In this document: one piece after another, positions 8,777 through 17,380 of the stretch
How the letters are laid out: each line of letters begins with the position of its first letter
Numbering within the stretch: position 1 is the stretch's first letter
Origin: Olivibacter sp. SDN3
GTDB lineage: Bacteria > Bacteroidota > Bacteroidia > Sphingobacteriales > Sphingobacteriaceae
Assembly (NCBI RefSeq): GCF_014334135.1
Contig: NZ_CP060497.1
Span: forward strand, 248,001-312,000
Length of the DNA: 64,000 nt
Direction: 5' to 3'
Position numbers and translations under genes: made by a program
The notes under the pieces: generated by a model
Databases searched by the model: none
Told to the model about the DNA's origin: nothing
The model's input: the letters and a program-made list of their open reading frames with translations, nothing else

Positions 8777-9550
8777 ATGGAACTGCTCATCATCGGTATC
8801 TGTAGCTTGCTGGTATCTTTGCTTACCTTCTTTTCCGGTTTCGGGCTCGGCACGATCCTCATGCCGATATTTGCCATTTTTTTTCCCGTGGATATTGCTA
8901 TTGCACTAACAGGAGTTGTTCACTTATTGAACAACGTTTTTAAGTTTTTTTTAACGGGCAAACAGGCCGATAAGGCAACTTTATTCCGTTTTGGCATCCC
9001 GGCAATTATCGGTGCATTTATCGGTGCCTACCTGTTGCTCCGTATTGCCCACCAGCAGCCCTTATTATCCTATGCTATAGGAAGCAGAACTTTTCATATA
9101 ACCTCTGTAAAGATGATTATCAGTGTACTGCTGATCGTTTTCGCTTTAATGGAAGTGCTTCCGAGATTCAAGCGACTTCAGTTCGGAAAAGATAAAATGA
9201 TGATAGGCGGCCTAATTAGCGGTTTTTTTGGAGGTCTTTCGGGTAACCAAGGAGCCTTGCGCAGTGCCTTTCTTATTAAGGCAGGGCTCTCCAAGGAATC
9301 TTTCGTTGCAACCGGAGTAATTATTGCCTGCCTGGTCGATCTTTCCAGGCTGTCGGTTTATTTCAGGCAATACTTAAGCTCGGGAATCCATGAAAATCTA
9401 CCCTTACTGATGGTAGCTACCCTGGCAGCTTTTATAGGAGCCTTTTCGGGGAACCTGCTGTTAAAAAAAATAACACTTCCCTTTATCCAGAAGATGGTCA
9501 CTTTCATGATCGTATTGCTGGCAGTGGCATTGGGACTGGGATTGATTTAA
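8777..9550 (+). CDS. TauE/SafE-family sulfite/anion exporter
   Basis: A 257-residue membrane protein with about seven to eight hydrophobic helices. It shows the duplicated TauE/SafE signature, FFSGFGLGTILMPIFAIFF near the N-terminus and GGLISGFFGGLSGNQGALRS in the middle. The family exports sulfite, sulfoacetate or other small organosulfur anions. It sits between DoxX and a tripartite efflux set and is probably co-transcribed. The combination suggests export of a sulfur-containing or oxidised toxic compound, which is inference from context only. Confidence 0.87.
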   Translation: MELLIIGICSLLVSLLTFFSGFGLGTILMPIFAIFFPVDIAIALTGVVHLLNNVFKFFLTGKQADKATLFRFGIPAIIGAFIGAYLLLRIAHQQPLLSYAIGSRTFHITSVKMIISVLLIVFALMEVLPRFKRLQFGKDKMMIGGLISGFFGGLSGNQGALRSAFLIKAGLSKESFVATGVIIACLVDLSRLSVYFRQYLSSGIHENLPLLMVATLAAFIGAFSGNLLLKKITLPFIQKMVTFMIVLLAVALGLGLI

Positions 9551-9583
9551 TAATTAAGATGATCACTATAAATACGAACGATT

Positions 9584-10960
9584 ATGTATAAATATCTGTT
9601 AAGGTCACTCCAGCTTTCCATTGCTTTGCTGATAGGCCTACAGAGCGGGTTTTCACAGGAGATTCCCATCGGTACAACATTAAAGGAGCTGTTGGATGTG
9701 GCTGCGGCCAATTATCCGTTGCTGAAAGCAAAAATGTTAGATGTGCAGTCCGCACAGAAAGGGGTAAGTGCCGAAAAGAGCACATTGGTCCCCACGCTGG
9801 ATGCCTCATACCAGGCAAACTATGCCACCTACAATAATATTACCGGCATGGCCTATCCGCAGTTCCTTGTCCCCATAAGCGGTCCTCCATCGACAGGTAA
9901 CGATTACAATGGTGTGTTTGGTAGCGCGACCAGCCTGTTACTGAACTGGGAACCTCTGACATTCGGCCGCCGGCAGTCACAGATAGACCTTGCAAAGGCA
10001 GGAGTTCAATATGCGGAGGCCGATGCGGAGAATGAAATCTTTCGGCATAAGATCAAGGTGGTAAATGCCTATCTGGACATACTGACAGCGATCGAACTGG
10101 AAAAGGTACAGCGGGAGAATTTTGCCCGCACTGACGCTAACTTATCCAATGCAAGAACATTGGTAGTAAATGGTATTAAACCCGGCGTGGATACCGCCCT
10201 GTTAAAAGCGGAGGTATCGAGAGCCAAGGTAGAGTTATTGGCTAGCCGGAAGAACAAAGAGCAGGTCATCATTACCCTTGCAGAGCTTCTGGCAACTGAT
10301 AGCCTCCCCTCGTTTACTGATACCATGTACTTTAATCGGTTACCGGCCGACGCAGTCAGATCAACGGAGATGAAGAACCCGATGCTGTCATTATACAGCT
10401 CGAACGTTGAATTGAGTAAAGCAAGGAAAAAGACATTGTCCAGAACCGCCATGCCCACGCTCGGAGTATGGGGTACCGCCTATGCAAGGGGGTCGGGGAT
10501 TGGTTATGATGGTGCAGTAAAATCGACAGAAGGACTCGCTTTTCAGCGATATAATTACGGGGTGGGACTGCAACTGAATATTCCCATCCTACAGTTTGCT
10601 AAAATAAAGTCGCAGGTACAACAGCAGGACCTGCTGGTCAGGTCGAACGAAGAGCGGTTGAAAGAGCTTAGCCTGCAACTTAGAAAACAAAATGAGCTGG
10701 CAGATACAACCTTGAATACAGCGCTGGCTATGGCGAATGAAAGTCCTCTATTCCATGAATCGGCCATTTTCTCTTATAAGGCCCTGCAATCCCGGTACCG
10801 CTCGGGACTGGCCAACTTTGCGGATCTGGTGCAGGCACAGTATGCACTGGTAAAAGCAGCTACAGATAACAAGACGGCCTATATGGCCGCTTGGAAGGCT
10901 CTGCTGTACAAAGCTGCGGTAAATGGCGACCTGAATTTGTTTTTGAACCAAGCTAATTAA
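9584..10960 (+). CDS. TolC-family outer membrane efflux protein
   Basis: A 458-residue outer membrane channel component. The N-terminal signal peptide runs MYKYLLRSLQLSIALLIGLQ and is cleaved near SGFSQE. Two TolC-type repeats of long coiled helices follow, with Ala/Gln/Leu-rich segments (for example YALVKAATDNKTAYMAAWKA at the C-terminus). It forms the outer-membrane exit duct for the RND pump encoded 14 bases downstream. The gene order TolC, pump, adaptor differs from the more usual adaptor-first order. Confidence 0.9.
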   Translation: MYKYLLRSLQLSIALLIGLQSGFSQEIPIGTTLKELLDVAAANYPLLKAKMLDVQSAQKGVSAEKSTLVPTLDASYQANYATYNNITGMAYPQFLVPISGPPSTGNDYNGVFGSATSLLLNWEPLTFGRRQSQIDLAKAGVQYAEADAENEIFRHKIKVVNAYLDILTAIELEKVQRENFARTDANLSNARTLVVNGIKPGVDTALLKAEVSRAKVELLASRKNKEQVIITLAELLATDSLPSFTDTMYFNRLPADAVRSTEMKNPMLSLYSSNVELSKARKKTLSRTAMPTLGVWGTAYARGSGIGYDGAVKSTEGLAFQRYNYGVGLQLNIPILQFAKIKSQVQQQDLLVRSNEERLKELSLQLRKQNELADTTLNTALAMANESPLFHESAIFSYKALQSRYRSGLANFADLVQAQYALVKAATDNKTAYMAAWKALLYKAAVNGDLNLFLNQAN

Positions 10961-10974
10961 GAATAAGATATATT

Positions 10975-13900
10975 ATGATCCGATTAATAGCATTAGCGTT
11001 GCGTAAGCCACTGGCCGTAGTGGTGTTTTTTATTACGATCGTCTTTTTTTCATGGCTTACCGTCCGGACCATGAAGATCGACATTTTTCCCAAAATGGGT
11101 CTTCCTACGATCTACGTGGCCCAGCCTTACGGAGGCCTTTCTCCCGAACAGATGGAAGGTTTTATTACCTCATACTATGAATATCATTTTCTGTATGTTA
11201 CCGGCGTAAAGTTTGTAGAATCCAAGTCGGTTCAAGGGGCTTCCATCATCAAGATACAGTTCAACGAAGGTACCGACATGAGCCAGGCAATGGGCGAAGT
11301 GGTAGGTTATGTGAACCGTTCGCGGGCTTTCATGCCGCCCGGCACCGTGCCTCCATTTGTCACCCGTTTTGATGCGGGCAGTGTGCCGGTAGGGCAGCTG
11401 GTATTCACTTCCGATTCCCGCTCACTTGGCGAGATACAGGATCTGGCGCTGTTCAAGGTACGACCCATGTTTTCCACCCTTCCCGGCGTATCGGCACCGC
11501 CACCTTTTGGAGGAAATCAAAAAACAGTTATCATAAAAGTTGATCCCGAAAAGATCAGAAATTATAACCTATCGCCGGATGAGGTGGTACAGGCTCTGGC
11601 AGCCTCCAATAGCATTACACCTGCGGGGAATATCCGGGAAGGAGATAAAACCCTGATTACTTCACAAAATGCCGTCGTCGAAAATATTAAGGAACTGGAA
11701 AATATTCCCTTAAAGATGGGGGCCGGCCCGTCGGTATATGTCCGCGATGTTGGGAATGTGGAGCTTGGGGCTGATGTAACAACAGGCTATGCCCTGATCG
11801 ATGGAAAAAGATCGGTTTATATTCCCGTTACGAAGCGCGCAGACGCCGCCACCTGGGAGGTGGTGCAGCGCGTAAAAGAGGCGCTACCGGACATGCAGGC
11901 AGCTGTTCCGGAAGATATCAAGGTAACCTATGCCTTTGACCAATCAGGCTATGTAATCAACTCCTTAAATAGTTTAACGACAGAGGGGATTCTAGGTGCG
12001 CTATTGACCGGCCTGATGGTACTCCTGTTCCTGCGGGATATCCGTGGCGCATTCATTGTCGTCATCACCATTCCATTGGCACTGCTGTCTGCCGTTATCT
12101 TCCTGAAGATTTTTGGGCAGACCCTCAATGTAATGACCTTGGGGGGCTTAGCCCTTGCCATCGGCATACTTGTGGATGAATCGACAGTTACCATTGAAAA
12201 TATCCATCATCACCAGGAGCTGGGTAAATCAAAGGCCAAAGCAATTTGGGATGCCTGTCGAGAGATAGCACTACCAAAGTTGCTTATCCTACTCTGTGTG
12301 ATTGCAGTATTTGTGCCTGCCTTGTTCATGTCCGGTGTCCCCGGTGCTATGTTCTTTCCTTTATCGCTGGCAGTAGGCTTTGCGATGATCGCTTCCTTCC
12401 TCTTATCCCAAACCTTGGTACCTGTTTTCTCCCACTGGCTGCTCAAGGATCGGCCTCCGGAAGGAGAAGCCGAAACAGCGGGAGGTTTTAATCGCTTCCG
12501 GCAACATTATAAAGATTGGCTGAAGAGCTTTGTGGAAAAAACATCTTGGATCTCCTACATTTATCTTCTGTTGTCTTTCGTATTATTGGCCGGGGGATTC
12601 TGGCTATTGGGAACGGAGATCTTTCCCAAAACCGATGCCGGGCAAGCACAGGTGCGGCTGCGGTTACCCACCGGAACGCGTGTGGAAAGAACCGAAGAGG
12701 CCACGCAGAAGCTATTGCATCTGGCCGACAGCATTACAAAGGGGGGAATTGAGATCTCCTCTGCCTTCGTAGGCGTACAGCCTTCCAGTTACCCCGTAAA
12801 CCTGCTACATTTATGGACCAGCGGGCCACATGAATCGGTTACCAAGATAAAATTGGACAGGGAAGCCGACATGCCTATCGAAAATTTTAAAGAGGCGCTC
12901 CGCCGGGCAGCCAAGCAGGTGCTGCCAACAGCAACACTCTCCTTTGAGCCCGGCGATATGGTGGAACAGGTGGTGAACCTGGGTTCCTCCAATCCAATTG
13001 AAATTGCTGTAATGGGCAAAAACCTTTCTCAAAGCCAGGGGGTCGCTGCCAAGCTGAATGCGAAACTACAGGAAATCGACTACTTACGGGACGTGCAGAT
13101 CGCAACACCCTTGGAATATCCCGGGATCAAGTTGAATATCGACAGGATAAAGGCGGGGCAACTGGGATTAACAGTTGGCCAGATCAGCAGATCAATGGTG
13201 GCTGCCACCTCCTCCAGCCGTTTTACGCAGCCCAATTATTGGCTCGACAAAAGTACGGGTACCGCCTATCAGGTGCAGGTGGAATATCCGCAGTACCGTA
13301 TCAATAGCAGTGCCGAATTAGGACTGGTACCGGTTACTTCGCCATCCGGCACCCCGATTTATTTAAGGGATGTAACCACATCGGAGAGAATTACTTCTCC
13401 GGGTGAATATGACCGTATCAATCAGCAACGGTTTATTACCATCACAGCAAACATTTTTAAAAAGGATGTGGGGTCGGCAGTTAAAGATGTAAAAAAAGCC
13501 ATTGGTTCATTGGGCGAGCTTCCACAGGGTGTAAAGATCATGCTGAGGGGACAAGCGGATTTACTTGAACAGACCATGGGTGAGCTGGAGGGCGGACTTT
13601 TGATTGCGATCGTCGTGATCTTCCTGATGCTTACCGTAAACTTCCAGTCGTTCCGCCTTTCGTTGGCAGTCCTGTCGGTGATACCCGCCGTTATAGCCGG
13701 TTCGGTACTGCTACTGTTGCTAACCGGTCAGACCCTGAATATACAATCCTATATGGGAACGATCATGGCGGTCGGTGTTGCCGTAGCCAATGCAATCTTG
13801 CTGATCACCAATGGCGAACAGCACCGGAAGCAGCTGTCAAGTCCAGGTTTTGCCGTTACGGGCGCTGCCAATCGCCTGCGCCCGATACTGATGACGAGCC

Positions 13901-14139
13901 TGGCCATGATTGCCGGAATGGTGCCGATGGCCATTGGTCTGGGAGAAGGTGGTGACCAGACGTCGCCATTGGGTATTGCTGTAATCGGAGGGCTTATTTC
14001 TTCCACTATCAGCACCTTGGTCTTCCTACCGGCCATCTATGCAAGGATGATGGGCAGAAAGAGCTATCAAAGTCCGTCACTGCATCCGGGAGATAAGGAG
14101 AGCAGATATTATGAAACAGGCAATGAAAATCACTTTTAA
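10975..14139 (+). CDS. RND-family efflux pump inner membrane subunit
   Basis: A 1054-residue proton-driven transporter, normal RND size, with twelve expected helices in two halves. The first half has TM1 (PLAVVVFFITIVFFSWLTV), a large periplasmic loop, then the TM2-6 block with LAIGILVDESTVTIENI, whose Asp in TM4 fits the proton relay. The second half repeats this around MAVGVAVANAILLITN. Where AcrB-type pumps have a paired DD in TM4, this has a single D followed by ES. It pairs with TolC upstream and the adaptor 14 bases downstream. Substrate unknown; the neighbours (DoxX, TauE) do not suggest a metal. Confidence 0.92.
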   Translation: MIRLIALALRKPLAVVVFFITIVFFSWLTVRTMKIDIFPKMGLPTIYVAQPYGGLSPEQMEGFITSYYEYHFLYVTGVKFVESKSVQGASIIKIQFNEGTDMSQAMGEVVGYVNRSRAFMPPGTVPPFVTRFDAGSVPVGQLVFTSDSRSLGEIQDLALFKVRPMFSTLPGVSAPPPFGGNQKTVIIKVDPEKIRNYNLSPDEVVQALAASNSITPAGNIREGDKTLITSQNAVVENIKELENIPLKMGAGPSVYVRDVGNVELGADVTTGYALIDGKRSVYIPVTKRADAATWEVVQRVKEALPDMQAAVPEDIKVTYAFDQSGYVINSLNSLTTEGILGALLTGLMVLLFLRDIRGAFIVVITIPLALLSAVIFLKIFGQTLNVMTLGGLALAIGILVDESTVTIENIHHHQELGKSKAKAIWDACREIALPKLLILLCVIAVFVPALFMSGVPGAMFFPLSLAVGFAMIASFLLSQTLVPVFSHWLLKDRPPEGEAETAGGFNRFRQHYKDWLKSFVEKTSWISYIYLLLSFVLLAGGFWLLGTEIFPKTDAGQAQVRLRLPTGTRVERTEEATQKLLHLADSITKGGIEISSAFVGVQPSSYPVNLLHLWTSGPHESVTKIKLDREADMPIENFKEALRRAAKQVLPTATLSFEPGDMVEQVVNLGSSNPIEIAVMGKNLSQSQGVAAKLNAKLQEIDYLRDVQIATPLEYPGIKLNIDRIKAGQLGLTVGQISRSMVAATSSSRFTQPNYWLDKSTGTAYQVQVEYPQYRINSSAELGLVPVTSPSGTPIYLRDVTTSERITSPGEYDRINQQRFITITANIFKKDVGSAVKDVKKAIGSLGELPQGVKIMLRGQADLLEQTMGELEGGLLIAIVVIFLMLTVNFQSFRLSLAVLSVIPAVIAGSVLLLLLTGQTLNIQSYMGTIMAVGVAVANAILLITNGEQHRKQLSSPGFAVTGAANRLRPILMTSLAMIAGMVPMAIGLGEGGDQTSPLGIAVIGGLISSTISTLVFLPAIYARMMGRKSYQSPSLHPGDKESRYYETGNENHF

Positions 14140-14153
14140 TAAAAAATCTTACA

Positions 14154-15254
14154 ATGAAACTTTTGTATTCAACCATAGGGATTGCGTTATCCTCTTTTAC
14201 GTTTCTGGCGGGATGCCGGCATACTGATAACAGCAAAACTGAAACAACAGACCGCATGGACACTGTCGCGGTATTTACCCTGCAAAAAGATACCGTAAAT
14301 AAACAGCTTAGCTTTCCGGCAGAGCTGATCCCGCTTGAGCGGGCACAGATATTTGCCAAAGTGAGTGGTTATGTAAAAAACATAAAAGTGGATATTGGCG
14401 ATAGGGTAAGCAAGGGGCAGCTATTGGCTGTTCTGGAAGCTCCGGAAATGGTAGCCAATTATGCGCAAGCGAGCGCTGACATAGAAATGTCGCGTTCTAA
14501 GTACCGGGCGAGCCTGGACGCCTATAAACGCATCTTAAATGCTTCCCGTGTAGACGGTACGGTAGCTGCCGGTGAACTGGAAAAAGCAAAGAACCAGATG
14601 CAGGCCGATAGTGCTTCGTTAAATGCAAGCAGATCAAAAACAAATGCCTATGCGCAACTGAAAGATTACCTTATGATCCGCGCCCCTTTTTCGGGTATTG
14701 TCACCCAGCGTAATATTGATCCCGGCACCTTGATCGGAACAGATAATACGACACCTATGTTGGTCGTAGAGAATATTCATACACTCCGTCTAAGAGTTCC
14801 TATACCGGAGGCCTATACGGCAACTAACCTGGAAACACCCTCCATCGATTTTACAGTGGATGCCCAACCTGATGTAACATATAAGGCAAAACTAGCTCGC
14901 AAAGCCGGAGCCCTGAACCTCAGCAACAGAACTGAAATATGGGAATTTCTCTATCCCAATGGTGATAATCAGTTGAAATCCGGTATGTTGGCCACTGCTA
15001 TACTGAAATTAGGCAGAAAAGCATCCGGTTTTCAGGTACCGCCGGCAGCCGTTGTTACCAACCAGGAAAAACGTTTTGTTATCCGGCTCCGGAATGGAAA
15101 AGCGGAATGGGTAGATGTACGCAACGGCATCAGTATGGGGGATGGTATCGAAATTTTTGGTCCCCTTAGCGAGGGGGATACCCTGCTGGCCAGGGCAACC
15201 GATGAAATAAAACCCGGAACTGCCCTTGTTTCAAAACAGCTTAAACAAGAATAA
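14154..15254 (+). CDS. RND efflux periplasmic adaptor (membrane fusion protein), lipoprotein
   Basis: A 366-residue adaptor that bridges the RND pump and TolC. The signal sequence ends in a lipobox (SFTLAGC, Cys about 21), so it is likely lipid-anchored. The two lipoyl half-motifs frame a coiled-coil hairpin: VSGYVKNIKVDIGDRVSKGQ (about residues 80-99) and YLMIRAPFSGIVTQRNID (about 175-192). A beta-barrel domain follows. It is the last gene of the operon, closed by a hairpin at 15264-15289. Confidence 0.92.
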   Translation: MKLLYSTIGIALSSFTFLAGCRHTDNSKTETTDRMDTVAVFTLQKDTVNKQLSFPAELIPLERAQIFAKVSGYVKNIKVDIGDRVSKGQLLAVLEAPEMVANYAQASADIEMSRSKYRASLDAYKRILNASRVDGTVAAGELEKAKNQMQADSASLNASRSKTNAYAQLKDYLMIRAPFSGIVTQRNIDPGTLIGTDNTTPMLVVENIHTLRLRVPIPEAYTATNLETPSIDFTVDAQPDVTYKAKLARKAGALNLSNRTEIWEFLYPNGDNQLKSGMLATAILKLGRKASGFQVPPAAVVTNQEKRFVIRLRNGKAEWVDVRNGISMGDGIEIFGPLSEGDTLLARATDEIKPGTALVSKQLKQE

Positions 15255-15263
15255 CATTTTTGA

Positions 15264-15289
15264 AGGAGAAGCCTTTTAATGCTTCTCCT
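15264..15289. terminator. Bidirectional hairpin terminator
   Basis: AGGAGAAGC at 15264-15272 pairs perfectly with GCTTCTCCT at 15281-15289 around an 8-base loop. It lies 10 bases after the adaptor stop and 6 bases before the stop of the convergent DUF2703-like gene. There is no long T tract on the forward side, so termination strength is uncertain. Confidence 0.6.
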
Positions 15290-15294
15290 AAATC

Positions 15295-15765
15295 TTACAT
15301 CAAACTACAACAGTTTGATGAATTAGTTTGCTTTAAAAATTTTTTCACATAAGGAGAAACCTCCTGTCTTTCGCTCTGACTATCGGTATTCAAGTATCCC
15401 CGAAAAATCAGTTCGATAAACATTTGTTCTGTAGGTTCTGTGGAAACCCCACCCTTCCAATACCATTGGCGTTCTTCTCCATTACTTGAGATATGTTCTG
15501 GATACAGGGAAGTATTGCCTATTCTAATTGTTGGAGAGGAACTTATTCCCAAATGTTCAGCTTCATCAATGGTCGTTATAAAAAGGTTATTAAGCACCAA
15601 ATGTACGTCGAGCTTCCGGAAAACAGGTTCTAAAAATTTTACGGCGTTTAGGAGCATTGTATGAACCTTATCACAGGTTGTGCAGCTCTTTTTTCCTTCT
15701 ATCTGCATGTCCACTTGAATTAACTTTACATCTAACAGTTTTACTGATTCTTTTACGTTGTCCAT
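15295..15765 (-). CDS. DUF2703-like thioredoxin-fold protein
   Basis: A 156-residue protein if started at the ATG at 15765 (MDNVKESVKLL); an in-frame start exists 13 codons upstream but lies in AT-rich leader. It has a redox-type CTTC motif (about residues 27-30) and the segment HLGISSSPTIRIGNTSLYPE, which resembles the SSPTIRI loop of DUF2703 proteins, a thioredoxin-like fold. The C-terminus ends NCCSLM. DUF2703 genes often sit near metal or arsenic resistance genes; the biochemical role is unknown. The SigZ-like gene is 62 bases upstream on the same strand, suggesting a pair. Confidence 0.65.
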   Translation of the reverse strand: MDNVKESVKLLDVKLIQVDMQIEGKKSCTTCDKVHTMLLNAVKFLEPVFRKLDVHLVLNNLFITTIDEAEHLGISSSPTIRIGNTSLYPEHISSNGEERQWYWKGGVSTEPTEQMFIELIFRGYLNTDSQSERQEVSPYVKKFLKQTNSSNCCSLM

Positions 15766-15827
15766 AATAATAAATAGTTGTTTAATACTTACTAGACTTA
15801 GCAAACTTCAATAGGACGCAAAAAAAA

Positions 15828-16394
15828 TTATTTTTTTGCTAAACAACATGGCTCCGTTACGGTGTATATGTAGTTATCGGTTTCATTTTTCTCTATTATA
15901 CCGCATTCCAAAAATTTTTGCCGCAGTAACTTTCTTCCCCTTTGTATTCTTGATTTCGTGGCTGTAAGCGTTAAACCAAGGCTTTTTGCGATTGCCTTTT
16001 GCTGGATATTTTCAAGGTCAGCAAGTCTTACCGGTTCGGCATATTTTACCGGAATTAGTTGTAAAAGTGGCTCTATCCATCGTCGGGCATTATGGGTTTC
16101 GATCGACGGCCAGCCGATTGCCGGTGATTCCGGTTGCAGCTCTGTAAACCTTGTGGCGTCTTTCTTATAATCGTAAATCGTATTCTTCGCAATCTGACAT
16201 AGCCAAGATTCAATATTTTTAATATCTGCTTTCTTAAGACAATAGAGATACATTTTCACCAAAACTTCGTTCATGATCTCTTCAGGATTCAAATATTGGG
16301 GCGAGCGCTTATATACAAACCCTTTAAGTTTACCTTTTTTTTCGTGCCAAATTCCTATTACATCGCATTTCATATCATTGATATATATTGTCAA
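15828..16394 (-). CDS. Sigma-70 family (SigZ/ECF-like) RNA polymerase sigma factor
   Basis: A 188-residue sigma factor. Region 2 is visible as EEIMNEVLVKMYLYCLKKAD, then NIESWLCQIAKNTIYDYKKD (about residues 38-79). Region 4 has VRLADLENIQQKAIAKSLGL, then TATKSRIQRGRKLLRQKFLE (about 120-165). A Cys at the end of region 4 and a CC pair near the C-terminus resemble SigZ-type factors and could bind metal or sense redox, which is inference. It lies just upstream of the DUF2703-like gene on the same strand; no anti-sigma gene is adjacent. An alternative ATG seven codons in (16373) is possible. Confidence 0.8.
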   Translation of the reverse strand: MTIYINDMKCDVIGIWHEKKGKLKGFVYKRSPQYLNPEEIMNEVLVKMYLYCLKKADIKNIESWLCQIAKNTIYDYKKDATRFTELQPESPAIGWPSIETHNARRWIEPLLQLIPVKYAEPVRLADLENIQQKAIAKSLGLTLTATKSRIQRGRKLLRQKFLECGIIEKNETDNYIYTVTEPCCLAKK

Positions 16395-16503
16395 TCAAGT
16401 TTTTAAGCAAAAATCGTATTATCGCAATAATACGATAAAAAAATAGATATGCAAAAAAGCACTAAGAAATATTAGTGCTCATAATACTAAAAATGAATTT
16501 CAA

Positions 16504-17231
16504 TCAATTTTTAATTACTTCTTCGATAGGTTTTCCAATATTACCGTTGGGCTCCTGTATGTGCAGCAAAGTAGAGATTATTATGTGCAGCGCCAATAAT
16601 TGCTCTGCCAATTTCCTATTGTTAAAACTTTTGACCCAAACAGGTAGCACCTTCATATAGAAGCTACTACTTACCCAGTTCCCAGTCCCGCCATAGTACA
16701 AATAGGCTGCATTGGCAAAATGCCCAGCTGGTAATATTGCAGAACGGTCTTTCAGCGCAATTCCTATTACATCAGACCGAAAATTGGAAAATAAACGGAG
16801 TTCATCGGTAATTGTTGAAGTCAACGGACTTTTAGATGATATTTTTCCGCTATTATTCACAGTCCCCACACTATTCACTGTCTCATCATCGGTACAATAG
16901 ACATTTTCACCCGTTTCCTGATCCAATCGTTGCCAGTAATACCATGAATAGCGGGCATACTGCCGCTGTAAACCGTTATATGCCCTACTGCTGTATATAT
17001 TGTAGGGGCATAATTAATATTAGGGGTTGTCTTACGAAAAGCTCTCTTTCAAAAACCTTTTAAATCCATTGTCACCAAAACGTTCGTAAAACCTATATAG
17101 GTAATCATAACCCATCTGATCTACCACGATTCCTACGACAAGTTTGGACGGGCGGCTTATTTTGTTATTTGGCCGCTAATCGTAAGCGATGTTAAGAGTA
17201 ACAGGAGCAGGTTAACGGTTTTTAGTTTCAT
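16504..17231 (-). pseudogene. pafA: PafA-type alkaline phosphatase, truncated and multiply frameshifted
   Basis: Joined fragments in different reverse frames give a clear PafA N-terminal half. A signal peptide (MKLKTVNLLLLLLTSLTISG from 17231) hits a stop. Then come KLVVGIVVDQMGYDYLYRFY (a likely Zn-ligand Asp), NYAPTIYTAVGHITVYSGSM, PAIHGITGNDWI, and finally the longest open piece, 16926 down to 16504 (DQETGENVYCTDDETVNSVG through VIGIALKDRSAILPAGHFAN). At least two stops and two frame changes occur, and the C-terminal half of the roughly 540-residue enzyme is missing. PafA is a secreted metal-dependent phosphomonoesterase used in phosphate scavenging. Non-functional here. Confidence 0.85.
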
Positions 17232-17330
17232 AAGTCTAAATTAAAGCGTCCTTCGGAACAGCTTTATTATTGATATACGACAAACCATCTAAAGGTGGGT
17301 AACAATAATACTATAAAAAAGAAAGTTAAC

Positions 17331-17361
17331 AAAAAAGGAGTTCAAGTAGAACTCCTTTTTT
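17331..17361 (-). terminator. Intrinsic terminator of the lipoprotein gene
   Basis: A perfect 13-base stem, AAAAAAGGAGTTC (17331-17343) with GAACTCCTTTTTT (17349-17361), around a 5-base loop. It has U-rich tails in both directions. It starts 20 bases beyond the lipoprotein stop, so the pafA remnant probably had its own promoter in the roughly 100 bases before 17231. Confidence 0.85.
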
Positions 17362-17380
17362 ATGGCTTATAACGTGCAAT

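Noticed and set aside
16504-16926. Reverse open frame of 140 codons as a stand-alone hypothetical protein
   Set aside because: It is the longest surviving piece of the PafA pseudogene; upstream frames supply the rest of the N-terminal half.
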